64,000 bases of DNA from contig CP074381.1 of assembly GCA_022041995.1 (NCBI GenBank), positions 2,046,001-2,110,000 of the forward strand. The letters are read 5' to 3'. Shown here piece after piece: positions 25,218 to 33,995 of the stretch. Both the position numbers and the translations under genes were made by a program. Position 1 is the stretch's first letter. Every line of letters starts with the position of its first letter. The notes beneath the pieces were generated by a model, which saw nothing but the letters and a program-made list of their open reading frames with translations, made no database searches and had not been told where the DNA came from. The stretch comes from Cupriavidus necator. Lineage in GTDB: Bacteria; Pseudomonadota; Gammaproteobacteria; Burkholderiales; Burkholderiaceae.

Positions 25218-26875
25218 GCGTTACACGGACGAGCTGAACCGTCCTGCATAAAAATGCAGAATTGGTAAGGAATGCGATGCAAACTGGAGGCCTGCAACGA
25301 CCTCCCCGGCATCAGATCTGCCGGGGTTGAAGCGGGCCGAGTCCGAGCAGCGTCAGCCAGTGCGAATGTGCTTTCCCGGTCATCGCTTCGCGCGGACTTT
25401 TGCCGACCCTCGCGCTGCAACGGCTGCGTGTGAAGCGACGATGATTGACGAAGAATTTCAGCAGCTCCAGCCAGGCGCGACCGCCGTCCAGATGGTGCCG
25501 CAGCGTCAGGCAGTTGCGCAGGCGCGAGTTCAGGTTCTCCACCAGGGAACTGCTACGCGGAGTGTCGTGCAGCGCCTGCGAAACCGCAGTCCAGACTTCG
25601 TGGAACCGGCGGCCGATGGCCGCATGCAGCCGGTTCCATGCCTGCCAGAATACGACGGAGGTTTCCGGCTTGCGGTGCAACAGGCACGTTGCCCGTACGA
25701 GATGCCCGGCGACGGCAGTATCGCTTGCGATGGCGTCGAGCTTCTGGTCCAGCACGCCGGCGAAGGCGAGCAGATCGTTGCGCTGGTTTTGCAGGGCCAC
25801 GCGCATCGTGCCGATGCGTGAGGGATCTTCAGGTTCACGCTGACGAAGTTGCTCGACGATAAAGTCGAACAGCTCCTGGCGGGTCGGCAGATCGGGCCCG
25901 GCCAGCGACAGGACATCGCGCTCCAGCCACAGGGCAAGTGTGCGAAGGTCGTCCGCGCGCTGATGTGCCCGCGCCTCGAGCGGGCGAAGTTCGTCAAGCC
26001 GGTCAATCAGGAGGCTGTCCTGGCAGCGCCGGCGGGGATTGGCCAGTCGCGCTTCGAGGGCTTTGCGTTCAGTGCGTACGCCGCTGGCCAGACGTGTCCA
26101 GATGTTGGCCAGGGTTCCGAACTGCTGGCAGATATGGCAAACATCGCCGTGACAGGGGGTATCGGGCCATGCGAGCTTCTGGCCTGCGCGCAGACCCGTG
26201 CCGGCGTCGGCAACAGTAAAGTCGGGATGCAGTCCCTGCCTCTGCAGGTCCAGCAGATGGATGGCCCAGGTATCGCCATCACGGTGGTCTTCGTCAGCCA
26301 GCAGATAGCAGTAGGTGGAAGCCGCATCGATGCCGGTAAGAACCGGCCGGGTCCCCTGAAAGATCTCGTCGTGCAGTCCCACCCGGATGGCCGACAGGTC
26401 GATGCTGTTGTTGATGGCCATCGCCCGCTGCGCGGCACGCTGGTGAACATTGTGCACGGTGCCCAGGCTGATGGACACGCCCAGCAGGTCGCTCATGAAT
26501 TCGATGACGCCGCGCATCGAGGCGTGGCCGATCATCGTCAGTGCGAGGATGACCTGCTCCAGCCATCGTCGGGTCACCGGCAGCGAGAACAGGACCTTGT
26601 CGGCGTCTTCGTCGATTTGCGTTGTCGAAAAGGCTTCATCCAGCGCGGCGCTCGCCTTGCGCATCTGGCGATAGACGAGTGGACGGCTGACACCGTGGCG
26701 GGCGGCCACGGCGCTGACGGGTTCAGCGCCCGCCAGGGCGCGAACGGCCATCATCTTGCGGTCGCAGCCAGCCGGTTTTACGGAAACAGGGCAGACGGAT
26801 GAAGTCATGGGGACGCCGAAATCAAAGTGGGCCACATTATCCCGCACTTTCATTTCTGCCCTGCCTGTGTAACGC
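25218..26875 (-). mobile_element. Insertion sequence of unassigned family, about 1.66 kb
   Basis: The ends GCGTTACACGGACGAGCTGA (from 25218) and, on the other strand, GCGTTACACAGGCAGGGCAG (from 26875) are inverted repeats with nine identical outer bases and further matches inside. Between them lies one large transposase gene. The right end abuts an older IS5-type transposase remnant. No target duplication could be confirmed. Confidence 0.6.
25312..26853 (-). CDS. Transposase of unassigned DDE family
   Basis: About 513 residues. The front contains a helix-turn-helix (PVSAVAARHGVSRPLVYRQM), the middle a DDE-like core with LHDEIFQGTRPVLTGIDAAS, and WQAWNRLHAAIGRR; the C-terminal part has the conserved SSLVENLNSRLRN block, whose Glu probably completes the triad. 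No stop or frameshift interrupts it. I placed the start at MKVRDNVAHF, just inside the right inverted repeat; MTSSVCPVSV at 26808 is an alternative. The open frame extends further upstream only because it runs into an IS5 remnant. Confidence 0.75.
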   Translation of the reverse strand: MKVRDNVAHFDFGVPMTSSVCPVSVKPAGCDRKMMAVRALAGAEPVSAVAARHGVSRPLVYRQMRKASAALDEAFSTTQIDEDADKVLFSLPVTRRWLEQVILALTMIGHASMRGVIEFMSDLLGVSISLGTVHNVHQRAAQRAMAINNSIDLSAIRVGLHDEIFQGTRPVLTGIDAASTYCYLLADEDHRDGDTWAIHLLDLQRQGLHPDFTVADAGTGLRAGQKLAWPDTPCHGDVCHICQQFGTLANIWTRLASGVRTERKALEARLANPRRRCQDSLLIDRLDELRPLEARAHQRADDLRTLALWLERDVLSLAGPDLPTRQELFDFIVEQLRQREPEDPSRIGTMRVALQNQRNDLLAFAGVLDQKLDAIASDTAVAGHLVRATCLLHRKPETSVVFWQAWNRLHAAIGRRFHEVWTAVSQALHDTPRSSSLVENLNSRLRNCLTLRHHLDGGRAWLELLKFFVNHRRFTRSRCSARVGKSPREAMTGKAHSHWLTLLGLGPLQPRQI

Positions 26876-26879
26876 CGGG

Positions 26880-27210
26880 ATGAACCACGCCGAAAAACTT
26901 CAGCAGCGTGGTCGCATCCGGCACCGCTTCGACCACCAAGTCGATGCCCGGCAAACGCGCGCATTGCCATGCTGTCATACAGCGCGTCTTCCAGCGCCTC
27001 GTCCGACAGCCCGCACCGCTATGCGCAGCATCCGCTCAAGTCCGATAGGCGGCCGTCCGCGCTTGCCCTTGGGTAATACGGCTCGACTGCCGCAATCAGG
27101 CGCGACCACGGCACCAAACTCTCCATCTCCTTCAGGAAGCGCTCGCGTCGCGTCCCCCGCTTCTTGCCGTGGCTTTCCGCTTCCGCAAAGTTGATCTGTC
27201 GCTTCATCAA
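26880..27210 (-). pseudogene. IS5-type transposase, N-terminal remnant
   Basis: The minus strand starts MMKRQINFAEAESHGKKRGT and continues with RRERFLKEMESLVPWSRLIA, then AAVEPYYPRA, the start of a known IS5-family transposase. After a frameshift near 27050 the conserved YDSMAMRAFAG block is found further on (26975 downwards). It stops where the 1.66-kb IS begins at 26875. Only about the first 110 residues remain. Confidence 0.8.
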
Positions 27211-27437
27211 TGGACCTAAATCATGGACACGCCTATGACAACATACTTCTTCAATGCCGCGATGACTGCTGCACTGATTTAATCAGTGATTCCTTAGCGA
27301 CTCTTAAGGCAACACGTGCCTACAAAGGAAGTGGGCTAAATTTGATTCAAGTCAAAAATTATGTGTTTTTTTGGTCGCGTATTCCGAGATTTTGAATAAA
27401 CTTAATTTTGTCTCATAGACGCAGAGAGGAGTTGAGA

Positions 27438-27920
27438 ATGACAAGTCCAATTAATGCTCTTACGACACAAGCCGGAAGTACCCCGGGCCCACAGTACCAG
27501 CCGCCTTGGGATTTCATCACGATTGACACAAACACCGGTGTGGGTGGCGAGTATATCTATATCGGTTATCAACTCGGCGACAGCAATCCAGTTACATCAC
27601 TCAATTTCGTTGCTTACGACCAAGCTCAATCCAATCCCCCATCGGGTTGGAACTGGAACCCGCAAGATCTGAACGCAGGTGCGGGCGGGAAATACATCTA
27701 CATGATTTGGAAGATGGGAGAAGCGAACAAAAAGCCTATTACCGCAATCACGCTGCTTGCGGTTAGTAATTCTTCACCGCCTGCGATTGAAGGTTATACC
27801 TCGATTAATCAGGACTTGAATCAAGGGGCTGGCGGCCCCTATATCTGGCCATATTTTAGTACAGTTGTACCGATGGAAATGAAGAAAGAAGCGGTGACCC
27901 GCAAGGGCGTTGTTGCATAA
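27438..27920 (+). CDS. MABP-like beta-prism repeat protein, 3' end fused to an IS tip
   Basis: The 160-residue protein starts MTSPINALTTQAG after GAGAGGAGTTGAGA. It contains three repeats of about 40 residues around a DLNxGAGGxYIY theme: DTNTGVGGEYIYIGYQL, DLNAGAGGKYIYMIWKM and DLNQGAGGPYIWPYF, each preceded by an aromatic-led strand and followed by a hydrophobic strand. This is the pattern of MABP-type beta-prism domains, which bind membranes in eukaryotic MVB12 and DENN proteins. There is no signal peptide. The last four residues (GVVA) come from the inverted repeat of the IS5 element at 27905, so the native end is lost. The upstream 200 bases are clearly AT-rich, suggesting transfer from another genome. 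Confidence 0.6.
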   Translation: MTSPINALTTQAGSTPGPQYQPPWDFITIDTNTGVGGEYIYIGYQLGDSNPVTSLNFVAYDQAQSNPPSGWNWNPQDLNAGAGGKYIYMIWKMGEANKKPITAITLLAVSNSSPPAIEGYTSINQDLNQGAGGPYIWPYFSTVVPMEMKKEAVTRKGVVA

Positions 27921-28591
27921 ATCGAGATTGAAAACAGGGGCTCCTCGGTGATGCTGAACTCAGGCGATACGGACGGATTGCGGGCGAGCGAGCGCCAAGG
28001 CTTCGCTCCATCGCGTGGCGGAATCGAGGGCTGTGCACCTCGCGCGGCAATCTCCGCGTGGCACGGCTTGCTGTCGTAAGCGCCGTCGCCTCCGATGGTA
28101 TCGATCGGTGTATCAGCCGGGATCTGGTCGAGCAGGTCGGCCAACACTTCGCCATCGCCAACGTCCTGGTGGGTCATCAGTGCAGCACAGATTTGGCCGG
28201 TGTTCGCGTCCATGGCGAGATGGACCTTGCGCCAAGTCCGGCGCTTGGACCAACCGTGCTTGCGGACCTTCCACTCGCCTTCGCCGTAAAGCTTCAGCCC
28301 AGTGCTGTCGATCACCAGATGCAGCGGCTCGCCGGTACGCGCGGCGGGCAGCACGACGTTCAGATTCTGCGCGCGGCGACTCAATGTCGTGTACGTTGGG
28401 AAGGCCAGGGTGCGCAAGCTCTGCGCGAAGCCTTGCAGCGCGCGCAGCGGCAGGTGGAACACCTGCTTGAGACCGAGCAGCCCTTGGATCAGCGCATCCG
28501 TATAGACGAGCGGATGGCCACGCTTTGGCGACCGGGCTTTAGCCGGTGGCACGAGCAAGCTCTCTTCGACCCACATTGAATCGCCATTCAC
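27905..28591 (-). pseudogene. IS5/IS903-type transposase, truncated at both ends
   Basis: The minus strand encodes GHPLVYTDALIQGLLGLKQV, then HLVIDSTGLKLYGEGEWKV with RKHGWSKRRTWRKVHLA and DGAYDSKPCHAEIAARGA, the IS903-like DDE core with two of its acidic residues. After GAKPW the C-terminal part including the catalytic Glu is missing and the sequence jumps to the element's end, GGGCGTTGTTGCATAAATCG at 27905. The N-terminus also lacks its first residues, and no matching inverted repeat is found at 28600. The element is dead. Its left tip has replaced the end of the beta-prism gene. Confidence 0.8.
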
Positions 28592-28600
28592 ACGATAAGC

Positions 28601-28969
28601 ATGCCCAGACCCAAGTCCGATCCAGATCGTGAAGAGCGAATCACGATGGAAATCGTCGTCGACGCTTACGGTTCAGAAGAGCGGTCGATGGCGTGGTACT
28701 ACTACCTCGAGGAGCAACTCACCGTTCCGTTTGAAGCTGAGGTTTGCAAGAGATCGCCTACCTCGCCGCTCAGCCCCGGCGACCGGGTTCAAGTGATCGC
28801 AATGGCTCCCGAGGACGTGTGCGAATCTGAAGCCTTCGTGTGGATACGATGGAACAAGCGCAAGCTTGCTGTCCCACTAGCGCAACTCGTGCCACTGGCG
28901 AGCGACGAGATGACGCGGCAGGCCATTGCCGATTGGCAGTACTGGCGGGACCGAGGCTATCAGTTCTGA
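28601..28969 (+). CDS. CcbP-like calcium-binding protein
   Basis: The 122-residue protein (MPRPKSDPDREERITMEIVV) follows the pattern of the small acidic family described for cyanobacterial CcbP: a front block ending SMAWYYYLEEQLTVPFEAE, a middle strand block VQVIAMAPEDVCESEAFVWI, then LAVPLAQLVPL and a tail IADWQYWRDRGYQF. Members bind Ca2+ through surface acidic residues; in Anabaena CcbP buffers calcium during heterocyst formation. The role in this bacterium is unknown. The gene lies hard against the truncated IS5 copy upstream (its promoter may be lost) and 20-odd bases before a tniB remnant. Confidence 0.75.
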   Translation: MPRPKSDPDREERITMEIVVDAYGSEERSMAWYYYLEEQLTVPFEAEVCKRSPTSPLSPGDRVQVIAMAPEDVCESEAFVWIRWNKRKLAVPLAQLVPLASDEMTRQAIADWQYWRDRGYQF

Positions 28970-28991
28970 CATCAGACCGTCCCGGTCAACA

Positions 28992-29666
28992 CGGGTTCCG
29001 CTGACGGTTACCCAGGTCATCGCGAAATTCGAACGGCGCCATCCTCCGCAATTCGACGAAGTAGTAGGCGTGGAACACCGGACGGTTGTGTCTATGCAGA
29101 TGCCACCGACGCCCGACCAGAGCCGCTTCTATACATCGCTCCTGTTTGAGCTTGGCGCGCCGTTCAATGCAGCAGCGAGGCTCAATGTGCTCGAGAATCT
29201 GAGTCGCGAGGTGCTACGGGAAGTTGCACCGCGCATGCTGGTGGTAGATGAAGTTCATCACCTCTTGGCAGGAAGTTACCGCGAGCAGCGCGCCTCACTG
29301 AACCTACTCAAATTTCTTGCGAACGATCTCAAGATGACGATTGTCCTTGTGGGAACGCGCGATGCTGAGTTTGCACTTCAGACCGATTCGCAGATGAGCA
29401 GTCGCTTCTCGCGCTTTGAGATGCCGCGATGGCAGGAGTCGGAAGCCTTTCGAGGCCTCTTGGCAGCATTCGAACGCATTCTTCCTTTGCGACGGCCATC
29501 AAATCTGTCGAGGCGAGAAGTTGTCTCGGCGGTTTTGGAGGCGAGTGGAGGTTTGACCGGTGAGGTTTCGCGCCTCTTGAATGCAGCCACCGAGCTGGCG
29601 ATCCGCGATGGAAGGGAAATGATAGATGTCTCCCACATTGAAAACGCCCAGAGCTGCGTGCTCTAA
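28992..29666 (+). pseudogene. tniB: TniB-like transposition ATPase, 5'-truncated
   Basis: From about 29010 the frame reads TQVIAKFERRHPPQFDE, then PPTPDQSRFYTSLLFELGAP, Walker B RMLVVDEVHHLLAGS and a sensor block FLANDLKMTIVLVGTRDAEF, matching TniB/TnsC-type AAA+ regulators of Tn5053- and Tn402-like transposons. The Walker A loop is missing from this frame; the preceding bases in another frame read GSADG, compatible with a short deletion destroying a GxxxxGKT motif. The first 60 or so residues are absent. The C-terminal AAA lid (ASGGLTGEVSRLLNAATELA) is intact. It continues directly into tniQ. Confidence 0.75.
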
Positions 29667-30088
29667 CCGGCTGAGGCCGTGGCCAGTTGCACTGCGTCCC
29701 TTTGATGGAGAGGCATTTGGAGGCTGGCTTGGACGACTCGCTGCAAAGTACTCCATGACGGTCGAGCAGCTTTGGACGCATGCCGATCTCGGTCCGATGC
29801 CCACCCTGACGCAAAGGAAATGGCTACTGTTTCCGCCAGTGCCGATCGAGACCTTGGAGCGTCTCTCGCAGCTAACCCACGTGGGGGTGGATCGCCTGCG
29901 AACTATGCAGACTCCAGTCGGTTGGATCTACGAAAGACGTCGCCTACGGTATTGCTATCACTGCTTGATCCTGACTCGCGGCGATGTCTGCTCGCCATTC
30001 TGGCGTAAGCGCGAAATTAAGCGCACCTAGCTTTTGCGGCTGAGAGTGGGCAGGCTTGCGTCCGCAACCACTATTTGCGGACGCAAGC

Positions 30089-30565
30089 ATGATGGACAAC
30101 GAATGTGAGGTTCCGCCGCTGAGAGTGATCCGTGTTCGCTCCAACGGGAAGCGAGACTTTGACCCCCGGGACAAGCTCCAACTGGTCGAGGCGTGTCTGC
30201 GGCCAGGGGCATCGGTAGCTGGGATGGCGCTCAAGGCCGGCATCAATGCGAACCAGTTGCACAAGTGGATTCGGCTGCACCAAGTCGCAACTGAAGCCGC
30301 CGCGGCCGATAGTGCGGAGCCTGCCTTGCCAGCGTTCGTACGGGTCGTCGAGGTTAGCGGCGTAACGCGCGTCCCGGAATCGCCGGTGGCGCTGGAATGT
30401 CTGCCGACCCAGGCGCCTGCCTCCACCCAACCATCGCCGCGTCCGCCACTGACGGCGGCGCTGCTGACGGCGCGGTTGCCCAACGGCGTGACGGTCGAAC
30501 TCCAGTGCGGCGGGAAGGACGTCGCGCTTGTGAAGGCGATGATCGAAGCGTTGGGAGCGCGTTGA
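30089..30565 (+). CDS. tnpA: IS66 accessory protein TnpA
   Basis: The 158-residue protein starts MMDNECEVPPLRVIRVRSNG and has the IS66 Orf1 helix-turn-helix (LVEACLRPGASVAGMALKAG, INANQLHKWI), then a variable Pro/Ala-rich linker and the closing block RLPNGVTVELQCGG ... ALVKAMIEALG typical of TnpA. It is needed with TnpB for efficient IS66 transposition. Its stop TGA shares its last base with the start of tnpB, so the two are translationally coupled. Confidence 0.88.
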   Translation: MMDNECEVPPLRVIRVRSNGKRDFDPRDKLQLVEACLRPGASVAGMALKAGINANQLHKWIRLHQVATEAAAADSAEPALPAFVRVVEVSGVTRVPESPVALECLPTQAPASTQPSPRPPLTAALLTARLPNGVTVELQCGGKDVALVKAMIEALGAR

Positions 30566-30918
30566 TGTTCCGGCTCGACGCTGACCTGCGGGTCTACCTG
30601 CACCGCAATGCGGTGGATTTCCGCCTCGGGATCAATGGGTTGGTTGCCCTGGTCGAGCAGTCGATGCAGCTCGATCCGTTTGCCTGCGCCGTCTACGCAT
30701 TTCATAACCGTCGGCGCAACCGTATCAAGCTGTTGCTGTGGGACCGCAACGGGTTCTGGATGCTTTTGAAGCGCTTGGAGGAAGACCGCTTTGTGTGGCC
30801 ACGGCGTCAGCAGGCGGTGATCGAGCTGACAACCGAGCAGTTGCACTGGCTGCTGGACGGTATCGACGTGGACGCCGTGCAGCGGCATCCGTCGCGCAAG
30901 TATCAGCACACCGCTTGA
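30565..30918 (+). CDS. tnpB: IS66 accessory protein TnpB
   Basis: The 117-residue protein starts MFRLDADLRVYLHRNAVDFR and contains the signature GINGLVALVEQSMQLDPFAC, then AFHNRRRNRIKLLLWDRNGF, of TnpB (not related to the RNA-guided TnpB of IS200/IS605). It overlaps tnpA by one base. In the intact element tnpC should follow closely; here an IS3 element is inserted 22 bases after the stop and separates it from tnpC. Confidence 0.92.
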   Translation: MFRLDADLRVYLHRNAVDFRLGINGLVALVEQSMQLDPFACAVYAFHNRRRNRIKLLLWDRNGFWMLLKRLEEDRFVWPRRQQAVIELTTEQLHWLLDGIDVDAVQRHPSRKYQHTA

Positions 30919-30973
30919 TGGTCGTTCGGTGTGACGTATTGAATCACCCCGGGAATCGAGGAGGCTGTTTTGT

Positions 30974-31899
30974 TTAAGTTGATGCCGGGGCCGCAGCGGT
31001 ATCGCTGAGTTGCCGATAGTAGTTTGCCTCAGCTTCAGCCGGCGGGATATAGCCGAGGTATTCCATCAGGCGGTGGTTGTTGAACCAGGCCACCCATTCC
31101 AAGGTTGCAAGCTCCACGGCCTCGCGGGATTTCCAGGGGCCACGCCTGTGGATCAGTTCGGCCTTGTACAGGCCATTGATGGTCTCAGCCAGTGCGTTGT
31201 CGTAGGAGTCACCGCGGCTGCCCACCGACGGCTCAATGCCGGCTTCAGAAAGCCTCTCGGTATAGCGAATGCTGACGTATTGCGATCCCTGTCAGAATGG
31301 TGAATGAGCGTCCCGTCGTTGTCGGGATGGCGCGCGTAGAGCGCCTGCTCCAAGGCATCCAGAACGAAGTCCGTGGTCATCGAAGTGCTGACGCGCCAGC
31401 CAACAATACAGCGGGCGAACACGTCGATCACGAAGGCCACGTACAGCCAGCCCTGCCAAGTCGAAACGTAGGTGAAATCACTCACCCACAGTTGGTTGGG
31501 CCGTGTGGCGTGGAACTGGCGCTTGACGCGATCCAGAGGGCACGGCACCGAGTCGTCGGCCACTGTGGTGCGCTTCTTCTTGCCCCGGCGCACCCCCGCC
31601 AGGCCAAGCTGCTTCATCAGCCGTTCGACCGTGCAGCGCGCCACCGCCATGCCTTCCCGATTCATCTGTTTCCAGACTTTGTCCGCACCATAGACCTGCA
31701 TATTGTCCTCCCAGACCCGCTTGATCGCAGGCCGCAGACGCTCATCGCGAATTGCACGGGCGCTACGTCGCGACGGATCACGAAGCCGTGCGGCATGGCG
31801 TCGGTAACACGACGGGGCAATCTGCAAGACTTGGCAGATCGGCTCGACCCCGAAGGCATCTCGATGCTCATCGACGAAGGCCTTCAGGACTTGAGCCGG
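30974..31899 (-). pseudogene. IS3 orfB (DDE transposase), one-base frameshift
   Basis: The orfB frame overlaps the orfA end, as expected for expression by ribosomal frameshifting. It reads AFVDEHRDAFGVEPICQVLQ, VWEDNMQVYGADKVWKQMNR, then the DDE core PNQLWVSDFTYVSTW and HHSDR. Directly after HHSDR one G is missing (about 31286), throwing off the frame. The correct continuation GSQYVSIRYTERLSEAG is found in the next frame, leading to SVGSRGDSYDNALAETINGL with the last catalytic Glu. So OrfAB cannot be made and this copy is probably immobile. Confidence 0.85.
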
Positions 31900-32207
31900 C
31901 GGTCGAGCTCCGCCTGGGCGAAAAACGCACTGGCCAGCTTCAAAATCTCATTGGCCCGGCGCAATTCCTTGACTTCACGCTCCAGCGCCTTGATGCGCTC
32001 TCGCTCTGCCGTCGTGACGCCGTCGCGTTCGCCGCTATCCACCTGGTCACGCTTGACCCATTTCAACAATGTATGGGCCGAGCACCCAATCTTTGGGGCG
32101 ATGGCCTGGACCGCCGCCCATAGCGAAGGATGCTCGCCGAGTTGCTCTCGCACCAGGCGAACAGCCCGATCTTGGACTTCGGGGGAATGCTTGATCTGCT
32201 TGTTCAT
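31884..32207 (-). CDS. IS3 orfA (helix-turn-helix subunit)
   Basis: The 107-residue protein starts [20 protein letters not shown], with the helix-turn-helix [20 protein letters not shown] and a C-terminal leucine-zipper region ([20 protein letters not shown]). OrfA binds the terminal repeats, and fused to OrfB by frameshifting forms the transposase. It is intact, whereas orfB is frameshifted, so OrfA could still act as a repressor of related elements. Confidence 0.88.
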   Translation of the reverse strand: MNKQIKHSPEVQDRAVRLVREQLGEHPSLWAAVQAIAPKIGCSAHTLLKWVKRDQVDSGERDGVTTAERERIKALEREVKELRRANEILKLASAFFAQAELDRRLKS

Positions 32208-32297
32208 GGCTCCATTCTCGCAAGAGTTGGAGCCTCCTCAAAACCCGGGGCGATTCAGTATACCCGATTGGGCGGCGGCTGCACTATCGTGTTCAGC

Positions 32298-33914
32298 ATG
32301 AACGAACACGACCTCTCCCAATTGCCGCCGGCCGCCCAGGCCTATATCCGCGAACTCGAAGCGCAGGCTGCTGCCAACGCTCAGCACATCGTCGAACTGA
32401 ACGAGCGCATCAAGCTCCTTGAGGAACAGTTCCGCCTCGCGCAGTCCAAACGCTTTGCACCAAGCAGCGAGAAGCTCAAGGACCGTGTGTTCGATGAAGC
32501 CGAACAAATGGCCGCTGCGGAGCCGGCCGATGACGATGAGGATGACGCGCTCGCGCTGCCGGACACGGGACTGCCGGAGCCTGATAAGCCCGCAGGCCGC
32601 AAACGTGGCCGCAAGCCGCTGCCAGCGGAGTTGCCGCGCCAACGTATCGAGTACGACCTGACTGCAGACCAGAAGATCTGCCCGTGCTGCCAGGGCGCAA
32701 TGCACCGCTTGGGCGAGGAAGTCAGCGAGCAGTTGCATATCGAGGTGAAGGTCTCGGTGCTGCAACACGTCCGCTTCAAATACGCGTGTCGGCACTGCGA
32801 GCGCAACGCCGAACGCACGCCGGTGGTGACCGCGCCGATGCCGGCGCAACCACTTCCTGGCAGCAACGCAAGCCCAGCGATGCTGGCGACGGTGACCACC
32901 GGCAAGTACGTGGATGGCACGCCGCTCTATCGGATGGAAGACGCGCTGGGTCGCGCCGGCATTGAAGTTGGCCGCGGCACACTGGCGAACTGGATCATCC
33001 GGCCCGCGCAATTGCACTACAGCCGGCTGTACGAGGCGCTGCGCCGCACGCTGCTGTCGCAGCCACTGATCCATGCCGACGAGACGACGGTGCAGGTGCT
33101 CAAGGAGGAAGGCAAGGCCGCGCAGAGCAAATCTTACATGTGGGTATATCGCAGCGCGGAGGACTGCGAGCATCCGGTGGTGCTGTTCGACTACCAGCCG
33201 GGGCGCGGAAAGGAGTATCCGCAGGCGTTTCTCGCCGGCTACGAAGGCATGCTAATGACCGATGGCTACAGCGCCTGGCGCACGCTCGAAGGCGTTACGC
33301 ACTTTGGTTGTGTTGCGCATGCGAGGAGGCTGTTCGTTGATGCCCAAAAGGGGCAGAAAAAGCTCAGCGCTCGAGTGCAAAAGGCGCTCGAGTACTTCCA
33401 GGCGCTGTACCAGGTCGAGACCCTTGCCCGGCGAGAACTGCCAGAAGGTGAAACGCGCGTCGACTACACGTACCGGATGCGTCAACAGCACAGCGTGCCG
33501 CTGCTGGAAGCCCTCAAGGCATGGCTGGTTGAACAGGCGCCGCAGGTACTGCCGGAAAGCCTGCTGGGCAAGGCCATCGCCTACACGCGCAACCAGTGGG
33601 AATACCTGAGCCGATATGTTATCGATGGGCGTGCGGCCATCGATAACAATCCGGTCGAGCGTGACATCCGCCCATTCTGCACAGGGCGCAAGGCATGGCT
33701 CTTCGCAGACACCGTCGCTGGGGCGAAGGCGAGCGCCATGCTCTACAGCCTGATGCTTACGTGTCGCGCCTGTGACGTCGAGCCGTATGCTTATCTGCTC
33801 CACGTGCTCACAGAGCTGCCACAGCGCGAGCCGGACGCTGACATCAGCGACCTGTTGCCGTTCAACTTCGCCCGGCGGCAAACCGCACAAACCGCGCCGC
33901 CGCACCCTGCCTGA
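32298..33914 (+). CDS. tnpC: IS66 transposase TnpC
   Basis: The 538-residue protein starts MNEHDLSQLPPAAQAYIREL with a coiled coil (IVELNERIKLLEEQFRLAQ), then KRFAPSSEKL, a four-Cys zinc site (CPCCQGAMHRLG, CRHCERN), and the DDE core: IHADETTVQVL, MLMTDGYSAWRTL, and YVIDGRAAIDNNPVERDIRP with the final Glu. It is intact. It has been separated from tnpA/tnpB by the IS3 insertion, so its expression now depends on readthrough or a promoter in the IS3 end. Confidence 0.93.
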   Translation: MNEHDLSQLPPAAQAYIRELEAQAAANAQHIVELNERIKLLEEQFRLAQSKRFAPSSEKLKDRVFDEAEQMAAAEPADDDEDDALALPDTGLPEPDKPAGRKRGRKPLPAELPRQRIEYDLTADQKICPCCQGAMHRLGEEVSEQLHIEVKVSVLQHVRFKYACRHCERNAERTPVVTAPMPAQPLPGSNASPAMLATVTTGKYVDGTPLYRMEDALGRAGIEVGRGTLANWIIRPAQLHYSRLYEALRRTLLSQPLIHADETTVQVLKEEGKAAQSKSYMWVYRSAEDCEHPVVLFDYQPGRGKEYPQAFLAGYEGMLMTDGYSAWRTLEGVTHFGCVAHARRLFVDAQKGQKKLSARVQKALEYFQALYQVETLARRELPEGETRVDYTYRMRQQHSVPLLEALKAWLVEQAPQVLPESLLGKAIAYTRNQWEYLSRYVIDGRAAIDNNPVERDIRPFCTGRKAWLFADTVAGAKASAMLYSLMLTCRACDVEPYAYLLHVLTELPQREPDADISDLLPFNFARRQTAQTAPPHPA

Positions 33915-33973
33915 GCGGCGGGTCGATCGTTGCCCCAAAGTCGGGGACTCCATCACACTGAGAGAAGCCCATC

Positions 33974-33986
33974 GTTACCCGGTAAC
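33974..33986. repeat. GTTAC-N3-GTAAC palindrome, copy 1 (between tnpC and passenger gene)
   Basis: GTTACCCGGTAAC lies in the intergenic gap between the convergent tnpC and the 86-residue passenger gene, 59 bases past the tnpC stop. It is identical to the copy at 34276-34288. Confidence 0.7.
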
Positions 33987-33995
33987 GGCGACGCG

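Larger units (their letters stand above)
30940..32257 (-). mobile_element. IS3-family element nested in IS66
   Basis: The ends TGAATCACCCCGGG (30940) and, on the minus strand, TGAATCGCCCCGGG (from 32257) are inverted repeats, flanked by GTAT on both sides (30936-30939 and 32258-32261), a 4-bp target duplication. The element is 1318 bp and carries overlapping orfA and orfB on the minus strand. A solo copy of its left 37 bases lies at 8903-8939. Confidence 0.93.

Noticed and set aside
25312-26970. Full 552-residue frame as one transposase
   Set aside because: The first about 39 residues (including MAMRAFAGHRL) belong to the older IS5 remnant beyond the right inverted repeat.
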